Shown here piece by piece: positions 1 to 14,200 of a stretch of DNA of 64,000 nt. The position numbers and the translations under genes are program-made. Numbering within the stretch: the first letter of the stretch is position 1; every line of letters starts with the position of its first letter. The notes under the pieces are model-generated. The model made no database searches, was not told the DNA's origin, and worked only from the letters and a program-made list of their open reading frames with translations. The stretch comes from Neodiprion pinetum. Lineage: Eukaryota; Arthropoda; Insecta; Hymenoptera; Diprionidae. The DNA lies in contig NC_060236.1 in assembly GCF_021155775.2 (NCBI RefSeq), positions 29,650,238-29,714,237 of the forward strand. The letters run 5' to 3'.

Positions 1-137
1 AAAAGTCCACAGAAAATATTTTGTGAATTCAGGGGAGAAGTTGGAATACTACAAATCCCTGTTCAATAAAACTCAATTTCAACCACTTACAAGTACGACT
101 AGATGAGTATGTAGGCTACACTAAGAAATATTCTCAC

Positions 138-1568
138 CAACAACAAGTCGTTCATCATCCGGAACATCTTTAAAAATCCTTTTAAAATCCTCAGATCGTG
201 ATTTATAAGTTGGATAAAGTACGTTATACCATGATGACTTTTTCTTGGTACGATCTCCAGCTCTGGTTTCCTTTCTAACTTCGTACGCTGAATTCCGTCC
301 AGGTTCGGCAGAGTCCGAAGATCGATTAACTGCTTCCTACGATGCAAAAAATGTTTAATAAATTTTGCAAAGGATGCACAAGAATGTATTGAACAATCTT
401 CAAAGGCCAATTCCAAAGATACAAAGTCTGAGTTATAGTATCTACCAAAAAGTAAGATTTCATTGATTTGATTGATTTCGAAAATTACAAAATTAATTTA
501 CCTTTTTTCTTTTCATTAAAAAATTGTATTTTGCAACTCATTCCTCTGTTCATCTCAATACATAGAAAAAATTCTTTCGGTCCTAAGATAATACCTGGTT
601 TTGTTGATCCTCTAGTTTGCTAGGGGATATATCTTTATTGACGAAATTAGCAACATCCGAATGAGGTCTAGAGTGATCCCTCTTGGTATAGGGCCTGGGA
701 CTTGGCCAAGGTGATGGAGTAGGGCTAGGTGAAGGGCTATTGCAACCTGAGCCTCCCCCCAAATTTGTGTCAATCAAGTTAGAAGCCGATCCATCATTTC
801 CACTGACGCCGATGGTTAGATTGGCATTTGTCAGCGACAGATTGTTGCTAGTTATCGAGTCGTGGCTGGAAGTGGAAACGTTCTCCACCGACTTGTTCCT
901 GAAAGTAAATTTCATGCATTATTTTTTTTTTCTGATATCCCTAATGATGAGTAGAAAAATAATGAGTCAATATTTTGCCTTGTCCACTTCAGAATTTCAA
1001 TCGTTTGCTTCGTTAACACTGAAGCCAGTATTGTTGTTATGTACTGTACTTATTGTTAAAATGAACAATAAAAGAAAGATGAGCAATTGCAAATAGTAAT
1101 AATTGTTCCGTTGGTGTTTTCTCTTTATACAGTTGCTTTGTTTACTTTTTTATTCCATTGTTTTCGAGAAGTCAAGCCGCGTATCAATATATCTCAATGT
1201 CGTTGAAATCGCGAATGACATTAGATAGGCTACTATGAACGACAATACGAGGTAATAATTGAGAGATAAGGCAATGATGGATGGGAGGTGGATATAGGGT
1301 AATTGTCGTAAATAGACGGATCAATGCTACGCGTCTTTTAATACAAGTAGAACAATTTTTTTTCGTTGTCGCCAAGCAATAACGACGACGTTCTGTTGTC
1401 ATTACCGCAACTCGGGTTTCCCCGCCTTTTCGATACTCGGAGGGTACAGAACATGCGGATACAGGAATTACTTAAGCTACACTTACATAATGGAGGTGGG
1501 GTCTCCTCCCGGGGTGGCTGAATCGTTCTCGTATAATATTAGAAGTTCTGATGCAGCAGGACCGAAAT
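138..1568 (-). CDS. GRAMD1: GRAM domain-containing protein 1 (Aster-like), 5' coding exons, partial
   Basis: Three exons chain in phase on the minus strand: 1568-1487 (starts with two bases of a codon, ends phase 2), 898-595 (ends phase 0) and 336-138 (ends phase 1, donor GTGAGA). The last exon encodes the segment entering the GRAM domain, with SSWYNVLYPTYKSRSEDFKR followed by IFKDVPDDERLVV. This closely resembles the start of the GRAM domain in vertebrate GRAMD1A/B/C (WYNVLSPTYKQRNEDFR, then LPDTERLIV). The upstream exon encodes a low-complexity Ser/Pro-rich stretch typical of these disordered N-termini. Family knowledge: Aster proteins sit in the ER membrane at plasma-membrane contacts and move cholesterol; the GRAM domain senses phosphatidylserine and sterol, and the ASTER domain carries sterol. 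The rest of GRAM, the ASTER domain and the membrane anchor lie beyond the left edge. The N-terminus is unresolved: no in-frame ATG precedes exon 898-595 except one split by the intron (AT in the first exon, G in the second). Confidence 0.75.
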
Positions 1569-2767
1569 CTGTAATGTGAACTGCCATCTGCCACATTATC
1601 GGCAAACGTATCAGCGGTAAACCGGATAATCCCTGCTGTCAACAATTGTTCTCATTGTCGATAATAATACACCGCATTTAGGGTCATAATCTAAATTTCA
1701 TCTGATATAACTCCTCTGACGTTCGTTTATTTCGAACTGTCTACTATAACTACTTATCGTTACAGTGCCGATTCTACACAATCTTCTGTTTCGATTAATT
1801 ACCACTGGACACGAAACAAAACACCTACCTTGACGTTTCACATGTTTTGTTTTTTATTTCTCCGTACGTACGCACTGACTAATGTCTCAGACAATAAGGT
1901 ACACTAGGGTAACGTACACTTTGCGTCTTATCGAATTTGTCAATGATTATATTACACCTGTTTTCATTATTGTAGAATTTCTATACGACCCCACACACAG
2001 CACTTGCGCGATGTGTATAAACACCAAATCCTAATTATTTGTGTATACACTTCTACGATCGTTTGTTTTTCAACGTTACTTTCAGTAAAGTTTTTCGCTC
2101 ACTCTCGATTGATCTACCAGAGACGCGCTTTCCCCGAGACCAAATTTGCAAATGACGAAAAAAATTTGTAAAACTCTATATCTGCCACTTTACCTGCCCG
2201 CACTAATAATAATGAGATACTTCACGATCACGAAGTATGCAAATCAAAGGAGATGCTAGCTTCCCGGGCACCGGTTGGTATCTAACTGTGGTAGTTAGCC
2301 AGTATCAGGTGGGTCATTGCGATTTTTCACCGCGGTAGCGCTCATGTTGTTTCAGTTCAGCGGTGTTAATAACGGTAACGTTAGACGCGAACTGTAATAG
2401 ATTAGTGAAAAAGTAAAAAGACCCGGTGGGTAAAAATATCAAATATTGTTCCCAACCACTTGCTAACCATAAAAAAACAGGGTAGAAACGAACAATTGTT
2501 CAATAGTGAGAAAACTTCATTTTTCACGCAATTCAGTGATCCCTGGGTGATCCATTCGGGATTACTTTTATTTATATTTTGAACTGACTTGTCTGGTGTC
2601 ATATTTGCAATTGTCATTAGTAAATATGATAGCAAAAAAAGAAAGAATTAGCTGAAGGTCGAGGGATATGATAATTACTATTGATTGAACTGATTATCCG
2701 AAAACAATTAATATTTTATGTTTAAATTTTTTTTTTATTTTGTCGTTATGTATACGGGATACACATA
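1569..2767. other. Intergenic: upstream of GRAMD1, downstream of RpS27A
   Basis: No convincing coding exon. On the minus strand a good donor (AAG then GTAGGT) lies near 1828. The sequence before it carries stops in the frame needed to join the 1568-1487 exon, so it would be a 5' untranslated exon of the GRAMD1 gene. A minus-strand AATAAA (TTTATT at 2734-2739) about 30 bp past the RpS27A stop is its likely poly(A) signal. Confidence 0.4.
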
Positions 2768-3553
<786 letters not shown>

Positions 3554-3868
3554 GATGGTTATGGTCTAGACCAGCTGTAAAAGAAAAACGGAAAAAATAT
3601 ACATGTGTCTACATTGAAATCTCACCCTGAAAATGTGTTGGCTGGGAAAAATAACCATACAAAAGTGATACAATTAGAAATTAGAAAAATTGGGGAAGAA
3701 AAAAAATTTGCCATATTTCAAAAATTACTTTATTTCACTTTTCATTTCTCAATTAAACTTAATGGTATACAGTGATTGAATACAAGTAGAATAGTCCAAT
3801 GTTTGAATTAAATAATAAAATCAAAGAATATGTGTCAAGTCTTTAGTTTGGTTTGCTACGAACAGTGA

Positions 3869-4648
3869 TTAAACTAACAAAACTGCATTAATGCAGCCGT
3901 CGTTTTCGGGATTATTGGTAACTTGGGCATATTTACCCCATACAACTTTACCGGACTGTGTAACAAGCCCCAATTCGGAAATATTCACTTCAATAACAGT
4001 ACCCTTAGTTATAACGCCAAGAGTTGTGTACATGGCTGAGCTCGGATTTTTTTTAACACCAATAATTGGGAGACAGAATGTGGCCTTTAGTTCTGGATGA
4101 GTAACGTGTGCCTTCTTGAATCTGAGAGCCATAGGTCTGATGAACCTCTCAAACTTTGGTGGTTTCCTGGTAAAACTTTCACCAACAAATGTTACTTTTG
4201 TCACCATTCGCTTCCATGCTTTCCGCTTGGATTTTCCAGTTCGCATCACCTTGAACACCTCTGAGTCTGACTGTGCCCTTACTTTTGGTATCGGGACATC
4301 CCATTTACCAGCCTTTTCTTTACGTTTTTGTTTTATGAGGTTGGATAAGACTTTCGCGCGCGAAGAAACGTCCCTGTCCAGCAGGTAAACTGGAAGCGCT
4401 CCCTCTGGGGTGGGTTCAGTTTTCTTTCGGACATTTTTCTCCTCGTGAGCCTTGATCTTCTTTTTCATCTGGATCTTCTCATTGCGGCGTTCTTTGTTAA
4501 AGATCTTTGCCTTCAATCCTCGCAGGCTGCGTGCTTTTTCTGCACGTTTGTGAGGTTCCCTAGCCTCTCGCTTACGCTTGCGTTCTTCATAGTCAAGCCG
4601 CCTTCCATACAAGGTTCGGAAACGGTCCATATACTCATTTTGTGGCAT
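3869..4648 (-). CDS. NSA2: Ribosome biogenesis protein NSA2 homolog
   Basis: One uninterrupted 259-residue reading frame, matching the usual NSA2 length of about 260. It starts MPQNEYMDRFRTLYGRRLDY and has the family's highly basic N-terminal half. It continues through AKVLSNLIKQKRKEKAGKW, AWKRMVTKV, FTRKPPKFERFIRPM and RFKKAHVTHPELKATFCLP to the invariant C-terminus NNPENDGCINAVLLV. NSA2 is a nucleolar factor of the pre-60S particle required for 27S pre-rRNA processing; its C-terminal half has an eS8-like fold. On the minus strand an acceptor (TTTCAG, intron edge at 4671) and a strong donor (AAG then GTAAGT, intron edge at 4819) suggest a 149-bp intron in the 5' UTR. TTTATT at 3729-3734 is a likely poly(A) signal. 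The frame is fully intact, so a decayed retrocopy is unlikely. Confidence 0.96.
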   Translation of the reverse strand: MPQNEYMDRFRTLYGRRLDYEERKRKREAREPHKRAEKARSLRGLKAKIFNKERRNEKIQMKKKIKAHEEKNVRKKTEPTPEGALPVYLLDRDVSSRAKVLSNLIKQKRKEKAGKWDVPIPKVRAQSDSEVFKVMRTGKSKRKAWKRMVTKVTFVGESFTRKPPKFERFIRPMALRFKKAHVTHPELKATFCLPIIGVKKNPSSAMYTTLGVITKGTVIEVNISELGLVTQSGKVVWGKYAQVTNNPENDGCINAVLLV

Positions 4649-6546
4649 TTTGTTTTCTTATATCTGCTTGCTGAAACAGAAAATTTCTATGTCTTTTAAT
4701 TAGCACATGTCGATGTTCAGATTTGGACAGTTGGCTAATTGATAATTACATATTTTATATATACTTGGTTTGAAAATTTACAAATAAATTTGATCTATTC
4801 TTTACAGCAAAGAACTTACCTTAGACTTTTTTTCAATCGTCGATTTCACAGATACACAGACATTACCTGTCCAACAATTATTTTTTCTTCGATCTCCCCA
4901 CTTCAAGCCAAGGAATACAAAGCCATGATTTCTGGTTCTTGAAATTGACGCAACTTGTGATAACTTCTTAACAAACTCAATTTAATAACGCTAATTGAAA
5001 ATATCTAGTTTTGATATAAAATTATTCAAATTCATTGAGTAAATGGAATATTTGCTTTCACAACTTCAGCAGCTACAACCAGACTGCCCAAATCTTGAAT
5101 TAAAACGTACGAGTCTTATAATATAATTGCGTGATCGTACAAATATTGAGATTTGCAGACTAGCGATTGTGGTAATATTGTGGAGCGCGAAACTTGTACC
5201 GGTACAAATGTTACGCATAAGCTAAAGATGTACCCGAATCAATGAAGTAAAACTGTTGTATGACAGCAAAAAGCAAACATATCAAAACATACTAGAAAAA
5301 AAAAACAGTAAGTTTGATGTAAACTATTTCATGAAATACTTTGGATTAGAGTCCAAAGGTTCGCCAAACACTGCCCCGTGAGAATAGCATGTGGGCGATT
5401 GGTGACGGAGGTTATTTTGTAGAAAATGAATGCTGCGAAAAAACATATGACCTTTAGCTAAAATTACATACATTTCGCTATGTTTCTATTACAAATCAGC
5501 GACTACCGTTGAAGATCGTTAGATTTCAATAGTCATCAGCGGTATCGCCAATGCATTTTGTAATGGAGAAGAGCACGCGCTGGACCGACCAAGTGGGCAG
5601 AAAAACGTGGCAAATGTCAGGATTAGGTAAAAGTAGTATTGGATCACAGCAGGATCGTTTTCGCGCATTTACAACAGCAGTTATGCAGTTTCGACAGATA
5701 GAAATGTCGTTCAGGGCGTTAAATACCGCAAAATGTTAAGTATTTGAATGAAAATTAGAGAAACATATTCCAACTCACCTACAGCCGACCACGCCAGGAA
5801 CAGAAAAGACCGCCGAGTATCGAGGCGGCTTAGAGGGAAAGTCGAGTGGATATGAAATCTTTCTCCCCTTCTTGCGACGTTCACCTTATGCCATGAACCA
5901 CGCAGATGCTGTGCGTTCCGTCGGTAATGCGTTAATACATTGGTATTAGACACGCTGCAATCTATTCAGTGATTTTATGTACGTATGCACACACAATCAT
6001 GAATGCACAGGTCAAATTTCAATGTCACCATCGATTTATCTTACGCATTAAATCTACTATAATGTGCTTGTAATGATTGTTTAAATCGATACATAGACCA
6101 AACAGTTGACATAACGACGATTTCCATCTACCTTGTTCCGTCAGAAATTTGCATATAATATGTTTTTAGAATCAGTTGCACAGTCGGGAAAACTAAATGC
6201 TTCATTCGTTTTTTATATATACGTGCATAATTATAGTACGTCAACTATTTATTTAACGTTTCAATCGAATTTCAATGAGAGTTTCAGTCCTGCTCAAAGT
6301 TTTGGCTCGCAGCCACCAGTGAAGCGCTGTGGACACCTAGCATGACGAAATCGTCAAAAGTTTGTGTCCGAAAAACTGTCACCAGATGGCGACAAGATTC
6401 TAAAGAGTTCCGGCGTTCTTTGCATGCGCATCTCTGCTTCTGCCCTGTCGCCCGTTGTCACCAATTCCAAGTTTTAGCGCCGCCAGCCGCGAGCCTAGAC
6501 TCTAAATAGTTTAGAGATTTTTTATTAATTAAAGTTAATCGCAAAT
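4649..6546. other. Intergenic region between divergent NSA2 and eIF2-gamma/Su(var)3-9
   Basis: About 1.9 kb separating head-to-head genes. It contains the inferred NSA2 5'-UTR exon and intron (4671-4820) and must contain both promoters. The last 200 bp before the eIF2-gamma ATG are less AT-rich than the surroundings, consistent with a housekeeping promoter. Short open frames at 5551-5739, 5711-5953 and 6133-6345 show no family resemblance or splice support. Confidence 0.5.
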
Positions 6547-9500
6547 ATGGGAGGTGACGAAGGCATCGGGGTTACAACAGGGCAGCCTAATTTATACAAG
6601 CAAGATTTATCGAAGCTCGTAAGTTCCGGCGTTAGCTATCCGCCTCGATTAGATTATCTTAGCCGACATATTTTGTACAGGCTACTGCCACTGCTGCTTT
6701 AATTCTCAAACATATTTTATCCCCTGGATATCACATTCCAGTTTGACGATGTTCAATTATTGCTTCGAAACATCGGCCGATGCTTTGCACTGATTAATTT
6801 TCGGAGAACTCGCTTAACAGCACTTTAACGTAACCTCAAACATCTATTCACGCGCTGTCCTTACACACGGTTCCGTATAATGGCGTGGCTTAGGGCTGGT
6901 TAAGAACTTCGTAGGGCATAAACTTTGCTTTGAAATTCGCTATCCATGCATTATCATATTTACAATCAATCAACTAACTGTAATCGAGCTCCCCACATTC
7001 CCCTAGCGAATCGTGGCGCGTTATGGAGCGATTTTACGTGAACGTGCGATTTCACATGACAAATGAAAAAAAAAATATCCGTCCAATTTTGGAACGCATT
7101 ATTCAAATGCATTGAATTAACGGATTCCTTCACCTGAATATGGGATAGAAACAAAACGACGCTAGGTTAGGAATCAATCACCTCATTATCTCAAATGTCA
7201 GATGGACTTGGGAATAGTTTTTTCATACAATATGTTGTAGGTTTAGAACTCATGGATTCATAGTGCAAACGAAAAATATTCACACCGCTCTACAGGAATA
7301 AGTGTATTTAACCCAAAGTAAATATTTTAACCAATTTTGATTAGCAAAGAACCAATGCACCTTGTTTCTTAGTGAAAGAATTCCAAGCGCATTTTTGTTA
7401 AATACCAGTTTAGAGACTTGCTTTCAGATATTGCTGGTTTAGAAATCAATGTAAATGATGAATGAGTAAAAACATGAGTGATATCTTCTGATTTTTTTAT
7501 AGTATTCATTTGAAAGCTTTATGCGAAGAATTTTAAGAAAGTTATTGATAATAAGACAGAAATTTGGTACTGAAATTAACCGTGAAATCATATAAACCTT
7601 TTTTTATTTCAGGATGTTGGTAAGTTGACTGCACTGTCCCGGGAAGTCATCAGCCGACAGGCGACGATAAACATTGGTAAGAACAATTTTTTGTGAGAAG
7701 TATCTAAACGATGTTATTAAAATATTAGAAACGACAAATTATACATGAATGCTAATTATTAAAATTACCTTATTATGTTTTCAATACCATTAGCATTCAG
7801 AGCTGATTAATTTACAATTTTCATTATTTTTCCACAGGAACGATCGGACATGTAGCCCATGGAAAGTCAACAATCGTCAAAGCCATTTCAGGCGTGCAAA
7901 CTGTACGGTTTAAAAATGAGCTGGAAAGAAATATTACCATCAAACTCGGTATGCTTCACTTGAGAAATTATTTCAAATGTCTAATATAAAAATTTAGTTG
8001 ATGATGGTATTTTTTTATAACTAGTAATAAGTACTAACTAAGTCATTATCGTATTATTCCTGAATGATTACTTTCAATTATCTAACCTTGTAGGACATGG
8101 AATGCTTCTAAGTTTTATTGACTTCTAAGAACTGTCCAAAACCTAGGCTTTCCTACGAATGTCTTCATGTGAACATATCTTGTTTCAATCAACTGGAGAT
8201 TGTATACAAAGAATGGATACTCATTTTTCAACCCAAAACTTTACTTGTTGATACTTTGCAGAAACAACTCATAGCATCAAATGATCTCATTGCATGCATT
8301 AAATACATAGCACATTATTAAAAATAGTATCCAACAGTCGGGAAGGTCAGGATATTTAATCAACGAAATTTCACACAAAATCCAGGGTTCGCAATGCTTT
8401 TAAGCCACGTAATTTTAGGGAAAATAGAAAAACACTTTGTGAAAATAACGGGCTATTAGGGTTTCAATATTTTTTCATAGTATTTACCAAACAGAGCAAA
8501 ATTAGATACACACTAGGGTGTACGTCATTTTGGTAATTTTGAAATTTTTTTAATTGTACCCCAAAAATGTGTTTGAATTGTAGAAAAATAAAATCCCCTG
8601 TAAATATAAAAATTTTCGGACAATATTCAGACGTACCGGAGGATGACTGAAATTTTGAATGTACAATACATTTAAATCTTCGCTACATATTGATTTTTTT
8701 TTTGTACAAACTAAAATGAATTGAAAACATAAATTCGATGGTTGAAAATAATGTTTATATTTTCAACTAAATGTAGGATCGAAATAATTCGGGGGTAGCG
8801 TAAGTATTCCGTAGATAACGACACTCCATGAAACCGTAAAAATTATGGTCTTGTGAAAAATAGGTTACTTTCAGGGAAATAGGGGATTAATGTGTAGCTC
8901 GAAAATCTTGAGCAAACTTTACCACAGTCCTCAATTTTTTTAATTTTCTGCCCGTATCCGAGAGATATTTGACGGTGTTTCATTTTAGACATTCAAATTT
9001 TGTTGCAAAGCTTCTCATTTCTCTTAAATAAAATTCGTTCAGAAGAACAAAGGCGATACAAATGTTAATGAGGATAAAAGTAAAAGATATTGAAAAGCGC
9101 AAAAAAAAAAAAAAAAAAAGGTGGAAGCAACCCCACGTATGAAAGTGAAGTAATAAAGAAGATCGAAGAGGAAAAAATAGCATGTAAGAACGGAAAACGG
9201 TACCTATAATAAGAGAAGGTGCAAAATTTGGCGTGTCATGAAAATAAAAAAAAAAATAAATGAATAAATAAAAGAAACACTCGTGCTGAATCCTAAAGTA
9301 AAGCACAGGGGTCGAAAATAGAAACGGATCATTCACCAAAACAATGAAATGGTGAAAGAAATATCGGTTTAATAAAAGTAAATAATCTTTGTCTCCTCCA
9401 TGAAATAGAACGGATGAATCACGCCGTTTAAATCTTTGGCATTACAGAGCCACACCATGCGGAGGCGATCAACAAAGAAAATGGAAAAAACAGTGTCGAA

Positions 9501-11237
9501 GAGGCAGATCCTGCGGATAAAAGCCCGCCTCCGATCTCCAACTCGAGTACGTCCCAATTTACAAAAAAACGTGCTATATTTCGGAGCTCTGACGCAGAGC
9601 GTCCTGTCAAGATACCACGGCTTAGCGAGGGTGACAACGATAACGACACCGATGATGACAACGACAACGAGGATGATGACGACATTATTCACACTGTGAC
9701 AACAAACGGTGAGAATTCGCCCAGTATACCCGAGGAAGAAGCGGCAACGGGAATTGAGGGGCGAATCCAGGCTGAGAATTTGGTGGCAGTCGAAGTAGAT
9801 AAAAGAACGAAGTACAGTTTGAAAGAAGCAGTGATAAAACTTGAAGATATTGGGACAAAGATAAACGAACTTAAATCGAGTATAAAATCTTCGAACAATC
9901 GCGAGGATTTACACGAGGTGGAGAGAATATTAGATAAAAGATATTCAAAAGGAGTTGAAGTATACGCTGTGAAGTGGAAAGGCTGGGACGACAGCTTTAA
10001 CACTTGGGAACCACTTTCGAATTTGACAAACTGTGCCGAACTGTTGGCAGCTTTTGAGAATTCAAATGCCGGACTGGTTGACACGTTTAAAAACCAGATC
10101 AATTACTATCCTTCGATGATGGAGATGGAGAGTCTTATGAAGAATTTCAAGCAGACAGGAAAGATAATGGATTATAAATTGCCAAATAAACAGGAGCTGA
10201 ATGAAAACATAAACAAGCTGTTAAAATGGCCCAACAGAATGAACGCCAAACTGTTGACTAAAGTGAAGTTTGATATTTTAGTGTACGAATTTCACGATCA
10301 TAGATCTGCCCAGCTAAAGCTTTTGAAAGAATGGGAAAACGAGATAAGAACAATAACAAAGGACAGACCAGTAATTAAGGTAGAAAATGATGTGGACTTT
10401 GAAGGTCCGCCGCAGGATTTTTTATACGTCGACGCTTATCTTCCTGGCAAGGGGGTAACGATACCGGAAGATCCGCCAATCGGTTGCGAGTGTTTGGTCT
10501 GCGAGCCAAAGTCGATCTGTTGCGGTAAGCAGTCGGGTGGATCTTTTGCCTACACGACAGCAAAAAGGATCCGAGTCCCTCTAGGTACTCCGATATACGA
10601 ATGCAATAAGAGATGCGCTTGCGATCAAAGCTGCTTGAATCGTGTTGTTCAGCACGGGACATCTGTAAAACTTTGCATATTTAGAACGGAGACAGGATGC
10701 GGATGGGGAGTGAAATCTCTTCAATACATAAAGAAGGGTACTTTCGTTACGGAGTACGTCGGAGAGGTGATAACAAACGACGAGGCTGAGAGAAGGGGAA
10801 AACAGTACGACGCGGCTGGCAGAACTTACTTGTTCGATCTAGACTATAACGAGATGGAACAGTGTCCGTACACGGTTGACGCAGCGACCTATGGAAATAT
10901 ATCTCACTTTATAAATCACTCTTGCGATCCAAATTTGGCTGTTTACGGTGTGTGGATAAATTGTTTGGATCCAAATTTGCCGAAACTTGGCTTATTCGCG
11001 ACAAGGAATATATTGAGATATGAAGAAATTACCTTCGACTACATGTGCCAATCGCTCAGGAATACGTCGGTCGTCACGCCCAAGAAGGAAAAACTTCAAG
11101 CAGACATTTCTCCCGCTTTATCTCCTCGTCAACGACTCGAATTACCACGTGATAATGTTATTCTGAATAATGATTCTGCCGAATCCAGAGCTAGGTGTAA
11201 ATGCGGAGCTGTTAAGTGCAGACGATATTTATTTTAA
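6547..11237 (+). CDS. Su(var)3-9: Histone H3K9 methyltransferase Su(var)3-9, sharing first exons with eIF2-gamma
   Basis: A large single exon from the acceptor at 9446-9447 (ATTACAG) to the TAA at 11235-11237 is open in one frame. Its entry phase accepts the phase-1 donor of shared exon 3 (7948). Exons 6547-6618, 7613-7676, 7838-7948 and 9448-11237 give 678 residues, of which the first 82 are shared with eIF2-gamma. Domains: acidic Asp/Asn stretch just before residue 166; chromodomain about 239-285 (VERILDKR, YAVKWKGWDDSFNTWEP); cysteine-rich pre-SET about 429-480; SET about 488-616 with GWGVKS, NHSCDPN (572-578) and EEITFDY; post-SET CKCGAVKC at 666-673. The enzyme di- and trimethylates H3K9 and builds heterochromatin with HP1. 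The linker between SET and post-SET is about 50 residues. Exon 2 also ends in phase 1 and could splice here directly. AATAAA at 11306-11311 is a likely poly(A) signal. Confidence 0.95.
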
Positions 11238-14200
11238 ATTTATGCCCCAGGGAGTAAAGTTATTATAATCGTAATAATAATTATTAGTAATAATATTATT
11301 AATAGAATAAACATTATTGTGTTGTTCCAAGGATAAGTTGGCTTTGGTTATCATATAAATCCTTTTTATATCTAAGACTTGAGGTTCGAAATTTATCTTG
11401 GATGCTAAATAGGATTCAAATTGTACAAATAAATCCGGCCACGACGATCCTCTGTACAAAAGTATGGACTATTTCTCGGGCTTATTCCTAGCGCAAGGAA
11501 ACCTTGGCTTAATCTAAGACGAAAAAAGCCAATAATAATAATGATTAATGTTTTGTTCGATACCTATCATTTGCATTTATTTTTCAATACTTCACTAGAG
11601 TACACTCTATTGATGAACAGATCACTGATAGTTTTTAATACTGTCGTAATTGGTAGTTAGGATTAACATATCCAAATTGAAAGAAAAATTACGTTTTGAA
11701 TTGGTCAGTTTATGAACTCAAGGTTTGATCATTATTCTGTTTTTATCTCCTCGTTTTTTCTCCGTAAGAATTAGCCACTAGTCTCGTTTATGTTGTTTTC
11801 ATATTAAAGCATAGTATTTTAGTGATTAGCAAGTTTATTTTATGTTATATTCAGAGAATAATTTAATCCTACGTAGAAATAAAAATTCGACAATTATATT
11901 TAATACAGTAAGTCTGTGTTACGCGACATAAAATTTTTCAACTTGTTGGTATAAAATGACGATTGCCTTTTACTCGTATCACTTTTTTCTTCATCCATTG
12001 AAATCTCAATTTAGTAATTAATGGGTATCAGTTGTAAATAAATATTAGTATTTTGTTATACATAATAATGTTAAATCACACCTCAGCACATAGTGCGATC
12101 ATTGATTGATTATTCAGCACTGCATAGAGTTGTTTTTCTTTTTGTTATCACGGACTCTTTAAAAGCATTTTGTTGGATGGAGGTACAGTAGTTTATTGTT
12201 AAGTGAAAAACAGTGTTAATCAAATCGAAAGATGAATAATTAAAATATTAAACGAAAAAATACGTAAAATTATAACAAAACAATAAATACTGTTTCTCAT
12301 TTTCCCGACTGCTTGCTATATCTACGTGTCCATTTAACTCTAATTGTTAGCTAATATAATTATTAAAATGACTTTTTCCTTAAGTTGTGCACGAATTTTG
12401 CAGGTTTGGATGATCGTTTGACTTGGTCAAAGTTGTTTTTATCATTTAATCTTTACCCGCGATGCAAAACTCAAGCCATACCGAAAATAATATTAAATAT
12501 TTCAATTTTATATTATTCCTTGTCTATACATGTAAAAAGATACTAGGAATAAACAAACAAAAAAATTGCTTTAAAAGTACAATTTGGACAAATTTCCCTT
12601 TACCATCTCTCATAATTCATCATCATTCAAATAACTGGGCAACAGATGAAACTTCATTTTCATCACATTCCAGGATATGCTAACGCGAAGATTTACAAAT
12701 GTGACAATGAGAAATGCCCTCGGCCAGCGTGTTACATCTCCGCAGGCTCAAGCAAGGATGATTCTTTTCCGTGCTTTCGGCCAGCCTGCAGTGGTCGTTT
12801 CCAGTTGGTTCGGCATGTCTCGTTTGTAGATTGCCCTGGTCACGATATTCTCATGGCTACCATGCTGAACGGAGCAGCCGTTATGGATGCTGCGTTGTTA
12901 TTAATTGGTATGACAATATTTGTTCTCACTTTTATATACACCTACCAGTATCGCTCTATTCTTAGATATCCAGGATTGGGAAATATTTTATCTTCAACTA
13001 CCTTCAAGCACCAGCCTCTGTTCTGGTTTTCATTTTAGTTTGAAGAAATATTCGTGTGATTCAAGAGAGTTGATACTTTCTGTTGGCGCTATGAACCCGC
13101 CAACTAATTTTAGTCTTGATATATCCCCTTTGATGTAACAAATTTTAATTTTCAGCTGGTAATGAGTCTTGTCCACAGCCTCAAACTTCCGAGCATTTAG
13201 CAGCTATAGAAGTAATGAAGCTGAAGCATATCGTTGTACTGCAGAATAAAATTGATCTTGTTAAAGAGGGTCAGGCTAAAGAGCAGTATGAGCAGATTTT
13301 GAAATTCATTCAAGGTAAGAGAGAGGCTTCCTTCTCCTCTACATTTCATTTAGTAACATTAAATTTCTACTCCATTTAGGAACTGTTGCGGAAGGCGCAC
13401 CAATTGTCCCTATATCAGCTCAATTGAAGTACAACATTGAAGTATTATGTGAATACATCATAAAAAAAATTCCCGTGCCATTACGTGACTTTACCTCAGA
13501 CCCTCGTCTCATCGTTATTCGTTCTTTCGATGTCAACAAGCCTGGTTGTGAAGTTGACGATTTGAAAGGTGGTGTTGCCGGAGGAAGTATTCTTAAAGGA
13601 GTTCTGAAGGTACGTTTTTTCTGCCTTCTTCGATGAAAGATATTTCAATCAGCATAGCGCCCTCGGCATTTATTACTTTTCTTCAGGTTGGAATGGAGAT
13701 TGAAGTACGACCAGGACTGGTGTCCAAAGACAGTGAAGGCAAATTAACTTGTCGGCCGATATTTTCTCGCGTCGTTTCTTTGTATGCTGAGCAAAATGAA
13801 CTTCAGTTCGCTGTCCCGGGAGGACTTATTGGTAAACTAGATAATAATCTATGCTCGCGCGATGCAATGATACAGTTTTTACTAAGTTTCTAATTTTTTA
13901 ACAGGTGTTGGTACAAAGATCGAGCCTACGCTTTGTCGTGCTGATCGATTAGTGGGTCAAATTTTGGGAGCAGTCGGAGCTCTACCTAAGATCTTTATTG
14001 AACTCGAAATATCGTACTACTTGTTGAAACGTCTATTAGGAGTGCGAACGGAGGGTGACAAGAAAGGCGCCAAGGTGAGAATAACAGGAACGCGTTTCAA
14101 ACGGAAAATAATGCAATTGATTAGAACATTCTCTGAATTTTGCTTCGCCCTTGTTTTAGGTACAAAAATTATCGAAGAACGAGGTACTATTGGTGAATAT

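Noticed and set aside
99..416. Minus-strand 105-residue frame overlapping the GRAMD1 exon 336-138
   Set aside because: Wrong frame. The phase-0 reading gives the recognisable pre-GRAM segment.
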